Part shown: piece by piece, positions 57,847-64,000 of the stretch
How the letters are laid out: the number at the start of each line of letters is the position of its first letter
Position numbering within the stretch: position 1 is the stretch's first letter
Source of the DNA: Elysia crispata
Taxonomy: Eukaryota; Mollusca; Gastropoda; Plakobranchidae
Reading direction: 5' to 3'
Assembly: GCA_033675545.1 (NCBI GenBank)
Contig: JAWDGP010003778.1
Coordinates: 5,001-69,000, forward strand
Length of the DNA: 64,000 nucleotides
Position numbers and translations under genes: made by a program
Notes under the pieces: generated by a model
Database searches by the model: none
What the model saw: only the letters and a program-made list of their open reading frames with translations
What the model was told of the DNA's origin: nothing

Positions 57847-60217
57847 TGATCCTAGCGGTCGATTCGACCGTGCGGTTTTATCAAATTTCGCATCAGAAGT
57901 TTTGTCCCTCACTGCACCATAGAACAGACTGGGCACCTGATGGAATGTTATGTGCACTCTCAACCACATGACGCACCGATATTCTAACATCATACTTTTG
58001 CTCCGAGAGAATATCTATGACACTAATTCTTTACAGTTAGTATTAGCTTTGCGAGCGCCAAAATATCTTCAAGGACTCGAAAAAAAAAATGAAATAAAGA
58101 ATTGGTAGAAAACAAAAACAGCGGTAACTTTGCTATTTTCACTGCTTTATATTATAATAATCTTCATAAAGAATATTGTTGTCAACAAGTAGCAAAGACA
58201 AAAAACCACGTTATTACTATGTCAACGACTAGATATCTTATATATTATAATAATCTTCATAAAGAATATTGTTGTCAACAAGTAGCAAAGACAAAAAACC
58301 ACGTTATTACTATGTCAACGACTAGATATCTTATATCGATACTGACTTGGCTAGTTACTACCATTTTATCTTTACTAAGGGAGTATTTGACGAAATGATA
58401 TGAATACTCCATGGATTGGCTGAGGTAGCAAAACCCATGTCTTATCTCACAACTTGGGAGGCAAACACCTCTATGGTACGATCTTTGTCTCACAGAGACC
58501 TGGAGGATAATAAACCAGCAGCTGAACATTCCTTGTCTTTAATATCACAACTGAGAAATCATGCTATCAGATACTTTCCGTCTATTCTTCTCTTTTAAAT
58601 AAATTTGAATTTAAATTCTACTTGCTCGCAATTTAAGACATATCTTTTTTTTCCTCTCGTTTGAAATGTTATTTTGATGACAGTTTAAAATATGGTTGTC
58701 AGAGATAGTTCTATTATCAAGTTGTGTAAAATCACAGCAAAACAATGGACTTACTTGAAAAATTGAGGCCTCTTCTTTCTTCCAATGGCCTTTGAGAGAT
58801 ATGAAGTTCTCTCTAGACTTTTCTCTTCTAATTTTAGCTAGTCACGAGTTTCTTTGTCCTACACGATCCACTGATCCATTGTGATAAATCCGTGTTGGTT
58901 TCTGCGGCCGCGGTTATAATATTTATTGTTATCCTCATTTCTTTGACTACCGCTTGCCTCTGTTTATTGTCTCGATATTGTGTTGAGGCAATACCATCTT
59001 AGCCCATTCTCTCATTTAATGGCTTCTATGTACCTGCCTTCCCCTCCCCCCCCCCCTCCCTTTTCCCACTCACACACTTCCTTCCTAACTCTTTTTTCCC
59101 CTCTTTATGATACTCACACTGTTTTTTTTTCAATCCAGATCTTTGCTAACTCAGTTCAAAAGTAAATACAATCCATACCTCTCTTCCTCAGTGTGTCTCA
59201 CTGTGCAGCCTGTGCCTCCTTTCCTCTGTTGTCTTTTTCCCCCTCTTTTCTTAGTCTTTCTCTCTCTGAACTCTCTTCCTCCCTTACCCCCCTCCCCCCT
59301 CCCCCTACAGCCCAGTCGAACACCTGTTATCTTGAAAGCCATGAAAGACATCCTACTGTACATCGAATCTATCGACTTGGCCTGTTGTCAGAAATCTGTA
59401 ATCCCCGCTCACATATTGAACTAAAGATTGAACTCTGCTCTGACTTGACTTGCACGTGCACACGAGCGGCAGGTGATGGCGTGTTGAGCATCACTGTAGG
59501 TCTCGTCCTGGCCGTGCGGGCCCAGCTCGTGCCCTATGACCTCTAGTGACTTACTGGACCGTGAACTGAAGCACGCGGCAAGCATGGATTGGCTGCGGGT
59601 CTCAGCCGTTTACTTGGCAGATTACCTGACGGAAGCTTATTTGAACTTTCAAACCATGCATCCAATTTTTTATCAAACACATTACGCAAATAGCCAACCT
59701 GTGACATATTGAGAAATACATACAACATTGATGTTCCTAGGTTTGACACGTAGTATTTACTGTTCTTTTATGAAACTCGAAGTTTTTATCATATGGACTG
59801 TAAATTATTAGGGATTTTGTATATTTTTTTCCATTACTTAAATACTGCTATCTAAGATGTTTATCAGGAAACATCTTGACGTGGAAGTTTCGCCAATGTT
59901 CGAGATATAAGACTGCTTATACATGCAGACACAAGTTCACATGTTAAACAGTATTCGGTAGAACCTGATTACATTATAACCTCTTCTTCAAGGCCTCTGC
60001 TATTTTGTTGGGGGTTTTTTTGGGTTTTTTTTTTGGTTTTTGGTTTTTTGTTTTGTTTTTGTGCTTACCAACAACCGGTTTCATATTCAGTTAAGCATAC
60101 AGTATGTCATAGAAACACATAGATTGTGTCGCGCGTAAAAAAACAATTTCTAGTAATACTGACCGTAATGAAATTCGCAATATCTATCTGAACATCCGAG
60201 TGTTAGTAGATATAGCC

Positions 60218-60218
<1 letters not shown>
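57847..60218. other. Intergenic, no gene recognised
   Basis: Contains a direct duplication of about 91 bases (58149-58331, tattataataatcttcataa ...). It also has C-rich/pyrimidine tracts at 59040-59300. An open frame beginning after ctccccctacag (59310) to about 59546 has an acceptor-like start but no recognised protein. Confidence 0.5.
58149..58331 (+). repeat. Direct duplication, two copies of about 91 bp
   Basis: The block tattataataatcttcataa ... gtcaacgactagatatctta occurs twice head to tail with essentially no differences. Confidence 0.92.
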
Positions 60219-60304
<86 letters not shown>

Positions 60305-60330
60305 GATTATTATTATTATCATCATCATCA
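60219..60330. repeat. (TTA)n microsatellite
   Basis: About 32 TTA/ATT triplets, ending in ATC/TCA variants, just before the retrotransposon fragment. Confidence 0.95.
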
Positions 60331-60389
60331 GTACCATTGCTGTTGCTGTTGTTATTATTTTTGGTAGCGGTGGTATTCTTTACTAATCA

Positions 60390-60760
60390 TTGTATTTGAC
60401 GACGACGAAACATGGACTCTGTATGTAGAATCAACCAAGAAACTTGAAGCCCTAGAGATGTGGATATTCAAACTACAAGGATAGAGTGACAAATAAGGAA
60501 ACTTGGTGTTGAGAGAGGACTGCTATCTCAAATAAGATCACACAAGTTGCCATATTTTGGCCACATTGCAGGCCATGGCAGCCTGCAGAAAACAGTCGTC
60601 ATAGGTAGAATAGATGGTAGAAGAGGAAGGGGCAGGCCAGACGTCAGTGGTACGACGGCATCAACAATGGACTGGCAACCTTCTCTACACGAAGATTAAG
60701 CTCCCCAAGGAGCGTGTGACTTGGAGAAGCGGGGCAAGTCGACCCCAGAATGGCCCTCAA
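60390..60760 (+). pseudogene. Decayed non-LTR retrotransposon (reverse transcriptase C-terminal region)
   Basis: Across frame changes and stops the sequence reads ETWTLYVESTKKLEALEMW, then LLSQIRSHKLPYFGHIAGH, GSLQKTVVIGRIDGRRGRGR and QWYDGINNGLA. The order KKLEALEMW, Lx-Fx-GHIxxH, GRxxGRRGRGRP, QWxDGI is the hallmark of the region after the reverse transcriptase in LINE-type elements. At least one TAG, one TGA and two frameshifts make it non-functional. The upstream body is missing, as expected of a 5'-truncated copy. The clade is not resolved. Confidence 0.8.
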
Positions 60761-61331
<571 letters not shown>

Positions 61332-61976
61332 CTATCCATCTGTCTATATCTCTCTATCTCTCTTTCTCTCTCTTACCTTCATACTGATTTTATAATTCTT
61401 AATTATAAGTATAATGCTTTGTAATGTTATAAATACAACTAGCTATTCAACAATTCATTCATTACCTCAATGACGAAAAACACTTAGCAAAAGAAATACC
61501 ATGAGATTGGAAGTACTTACATATGCAAGGTTACATTTCTTATTCGGTTAAAGTATTGATCTTGTAAACGCTCAGTAATCTTAAGATTTGTGACATTACA
61601 TTATCATGAATTTCTTTGTATGTTACAGTCATCCAGTAGAGTATTGCAGCTTTGAACACATAGCCTCAAACATCGAGAGGAATCTGTTTTTTCCTATGTC
61701 ATGATTCACATCTGCAATTGAAACTAAGTCTGAAGTAATTCGCCTATCAGCAACAACCATTCAATGACGAATGAACAGTGATTCGATAATAGTCTCAGCT
61801 TCATAGCTAATGAAAAAAAAAAAGAAAAGAAACGAGACATTTTATTCAACTTGTTATGGTTAAATAAAGACATCGAAACAGGTCTCGGGATGAAGTGATG
61901 GGCGATAGAAGAAAATAAGAAGTCTTCTCTCTTGACCCGACGACCTCGGATTTCGCGCCAGCTTTAGGGTTAAGGG
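61332..61976. other. 3' flank of the minus-strand terminal gene
   Basis: AT-rich. Contains a minus-strand AATAAA at 61841-61846 (131 bases past the stop), a good candidate poly(A) signal. No other feature. Confidence 0.5.
61841..61846 (-). promoter_or_regulatory. Candidate polyadenylation signal for the terminal minus-strand gene
   Basis: AATAAA on the minus strand, 131 bases after the TGA at 61977-61979. Confidence 0.5.
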
Positions 61977-62130
61977 TCAGTTAATGACCTTCACCGGGTA
62001 CATCTTGCGCAGAAGTTCCTCGTTGGGAGCTAGTTGTGAGGTGATGATGAGGAAGGAGAAACCCTCGATGTTGTAGTCGTACCGGCTTTGGTATTCTTGG
62101 CCATCAGTCTCCTTCACTATCTTCATGTAG
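61977..62130 (-). CDS. Terminal exon of the dynein-motor/IQANK1-like gene
   Basis: One base plus 51 codons including TGA. Encodes the YMKIVKETDGQEYQ to MYPVKVIN end. The acceptor ttgttctcag lies at 62131-62140 on the minus strand. Confidence 0.75.
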
Positions 62131-62750
62131 CTGAGAACAACAGGGATACCATTAATTTGTAGACTTTACCTCATCATAATGATAACACATAACCCGAATC
62201 CATAACGCAAACCCTAACACATAATTTAAACCCTAACATAAATCTCTAACACTAACCCATAACTTTAACCCTAACACACAACCCTAACCCTAGTCCATAA
62301 TCCTAATCCTAAAACACAACACTAATCCTAGCTTATAATCCTAACCCTAACCCATAACTCTAACCCTAACACACAAAGCCCTAACTCTAACCTATAACTC
62401 TAACCCTAACACACAACCCTAACCCATAATCCTGACCCTCACGGTACCTTTTCAAATTCTCTATTAAAAAAAAAAAAAAAAAGGGGGCAGCTATGAATTC
62501 CGTCAAGTCAGTGGATAATGGCACATCACGACAACAGGTCAAGTTAGTCAACAATTCAAGGGTGTGGAGTGTGGAGATGTCACAATGACTGCAGGCTTCA
62601 CACTGTACAGACGTGACTCACCTCTCATCTTTAATGATCGACTTGTCGAGGACCATGTCTAGCAGACCAGGCAGGATTTCCTCAAACTTGTCTCGGAGAA
62701 ACTCGTACATTTCCGACTCCATCATGTCGATGACGAAAGGCTTACCAAAC
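61977..62750 (-). CDS. Last two coding exons of a gene extending past the window (dynein-motor/IQANK1-like, tentative)
   Basis: Exon 62750-62622 (acceptor tctcccag/g, donor ag/gtgagt) and exon 62130-61977 (acceptor ttctcag/c, stop TGA at 61977-61979) join in phase to 93 codons. The product reads FGKPFVIDMMESEMYEF, DKFEEILPGLLDMVLDKSII, YMKIVKETDGQEYQ, FSFLIITSQLAPNEELL and ends MYPVKVIN. The pattern G-K-P-hydrophobic, P-G-L-hydrophobic, LDKSI and F-x-hydrophobic-ITS recalls the ATP-binding motor region of dynein heavy chains. From memory it is most like the C-terminal domain of IQANK1. No P-loop is present in this part. Conservation-like codon use and matched phases support a real gene; the identity is weak. 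Confidence 0.7.
62131..62621 (-). other. Intron with telomere-like degenerate repeats
   Basis: About 62160-62450 is a degenerate run of ccctaac-, cataac- and cacaac-type units. A poly(A)/G run follows at 62465-62487, then unique sequence. Confidence 0.8.
62165..62440. repeat. Interstitial telomere-like repeat (CCCTAA-related, degenerate)
   Basis: Many ccctaaccctaac doublets alternate with cataactctaac and acacacaaccctaac units, so the basic unit is about 6 bp with a higher-order period of roughly 20-30 bp. CCCTAA matches the complement of the animal telomere repeat TTAGGG. Confidence 0.8.
62622..62750 (-). CDS. Penultimate coding exon of the dynein-motor/IQANK1-like gene
   Basis: 129 nt: one base, 42 codons, two bases. 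Encodes FGKPFVIDMMESEMYEF through LDKSIIKDE. The phase (1 in, 2 out) matches the terminal exon exactly. Upstream exons are not visible before 64000. Confidence 0.75.
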
Positions 62751-63342
62751 CTGGGAGACATTCCAAGGTCAGGGGAGAGAAACGGTGAGTGAACAACTTT
62801 AGTGGGTCACGTAGAGTGGAGATTCAATATGACGTCATTTAAAAAATGTTTTATACTTTGACAAGCGTCATCCTTATTGCTTCTTTCATGATTAGCAATA
62901 AAAAAATTTTATAGAGGTTAAATGGTGTTAGTTGACCCGCTCGAATTTCTCCACGGGGTTCTTCATAATCATCCTTTGCTGTGGAAATGGTTAGACTAAA
63001 GGCGTGTCAAATTGTTTGTAACTGATGGAGACCGAAAACTTAATCACTCATTCCGCCGATGTTGTAGAGTATTTTAGACGCCAGTCCGCATCTTTTCTCT
63101 CTATGGATCAGAAACTCATTAGCTCCAACAGACTGATCAGTATGAGAAAGTTATTAAAACAATGCCTCTACGATTGGCGACTGCGTTAGATTTTTAATTG
63201 CCTTAAATAGCTGCATTTACGATTATTTTGTCTAAACATCTTTGTTCCGAAATAAATTCTCTGTACATTACTTTAACAGTTGCAACATACCGGTGTTTCA
63301 AATTAGGCTGCTGCGATTTAGGCCTAAGGGATTGACGTAAAG
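62751..63342 (-). other. Intron of the terminal minus-strand gene, unique part
   Basis: No exon or repeat recognised. Confidence 0.5.
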
Positions 63343-63853
63343 GCAAAATGTAATCCTGTCTGCAGAAAGCTATGTTGTCTCTTTTTTAATCCTGTCTACA
63401 GAAAGCTTTGTTGTCTCTTATTTAATCCTGTCTGCAGAAAGCTATGTTGTCTCTTATTTAATCCTGTCTGCAGAAAGCTATGTTGTCTCTTTTTTAATCC
63501 TGTCTACAGAAAGCTTTGTTGTCTCTTATTTAATCCTGTCTGCAGAAAGCTATGTTGTCTCTTATTTAATCCTGTCTGCAGAAAGCTATGTTGTCTCTTT
63601 TTTAATCCTGTCTACAGAAAGCTTTGTTGTCTCTTATTTAATCCTGTCTGCAGAAAGCTATGTTGTCTCTTATTTAATCCTGTCTGCAGAAAGCTACGTT
63701 GTCTCTTATTTAATCCTGTCTGCAGACAGCTATGTTGTCTCTTATTTAATCCTGTCTGCAGAAAGCTATGTTGTCTCTTATTTAATCCTGTCTGCAGAAA
63801 GCTGTGTTGTCTCTTATTTAATCTTGTCTGCAGAAAGCTACGTTGTCTCTTAT
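63343..63853. repeat. Tandem array, 36-bp unit, about 14 copies
   Basis: Units resemble aatcctgtctgcagaaagct + atgttgtctcttattt. A recurring three-unit pattern (gcagaaagctatg, ctacagaaagctttg, gcagaaagctatg) indicates a higher-order repeat of about 108 bp. Minus-strand units contain an acceptor-like ctttctgcag, but it does not match the real acceptor at 62751-62758. Confidence 0.94.
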
Positions 63854-64000
63854 TGTTCTTGAAGTTTAGATCTAGAAGGCATGCTAGGCCTGCCAACCTG
63901 CCCATGTTTCAAACAATGAAAATGAGGGAACATTTTTTGTCATTCAAAAAGTACCTTTTCAAACGTGAACATTTCTTTTCATTTTTTTTAAATCTTACAT
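63854..64000. other. Window edge, nothing recognised
   Basis: AT-rich sequence; probably intron of the terminal minus-strand gene. Confidence 0.4.

Noticed and set aside
57350..57993. 190- and 212-residue frames on both strands
   Set aside because: Both follow from the 42-bp (14-codon) tandem unit; being open on both strands argues for a repeat artefact.
59193..59546. Possible exon after the ctccccctacag acceptor-like site
   Set aside because: Two different frames are open, none resembles a known protein, and no partner exon or donor in phase was found.
63343..63853. Acceptor-like ctttctgcag copies as another splice-edge array
   Set aside because: The motif does not match the real acceptor or first bases of the neighbouring exon (62750), so no exon-derived part can be shown.

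Overview
This is eukaryotic nuclear DNA: AT-rich, with spliced genes, very large introns and an exceptional load of micro- and minisatellites. The gene content points to a mollusc, probably a gastropod. The key clue is a gene joining a fucolectin-type (FTP, F5/8C-like) lectin domain, EGF-like repeats, a membrane segment and a tyrosine-bearing tail, an architecture I associate with gastropod genomes. The species call is inference.

Layout: (1) 127-510 (+), a probable last coding exon of an upstream gene, whose tail-like sequence ends in a tyrosine motif. (2) About 511-8080, intergenic with several repeat arrays. (3) 8081-43980 (+), a 13-exon secreted/transmembrane receptor-like gene: signal peptide, EGF, split jelly-roll module, FTP lectin module, five EGF modules, membrane helix, cytoplasmic tail. 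The exons join in frame to 755 residues. Its introns hold most of the repeats, including a 3.5 kb array of a 51-bp unit and an 8.7 kb array of a 36-bp unit. A segment carrying two EGF exons (about 29400-31370) is duplicated at about 40050-41830, with a third partial copy at 42300-42490; two of the duplicated exons are damaged. (4) 47163-56207 (-), a complete nine-exon UDP-glucose 4-epimerase (GALE) gene of 351 codons with catalytic motifs intact. (5) About 56208-61976, intergenic, with a decayed non-LTR retrotransposon fragment at about 60390-60760. (6) 61977-62750 (-), the last two coding exons of a gene that continues past the window, tentatively IQANK1/dynein-motor-like.

The most striking signal is that many tandem arrays are anchored on exon boundaries and carry copies of the adjoining splice site. 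In the lectin/EGF gene, the intron 1 array repeats the exon 2 acceptor and the array after the membrane exon repeats its donor. In GALE, the intron 2 array repeats the exon 3 acceptor and the intron 5 array repeats the exon 5 donor, while a 490-bp trinucleotide repeat lies next to the exon 1 donor. In two arrays a block of copies has lost the splice dinucleotide. The lectin/EGF gene would make a surface receptor; GALE is an unrelated metabolic enzyme of galactose and sugar-nucleotide metabolism. The two genes are convergent, and nothing suggests a shared function.
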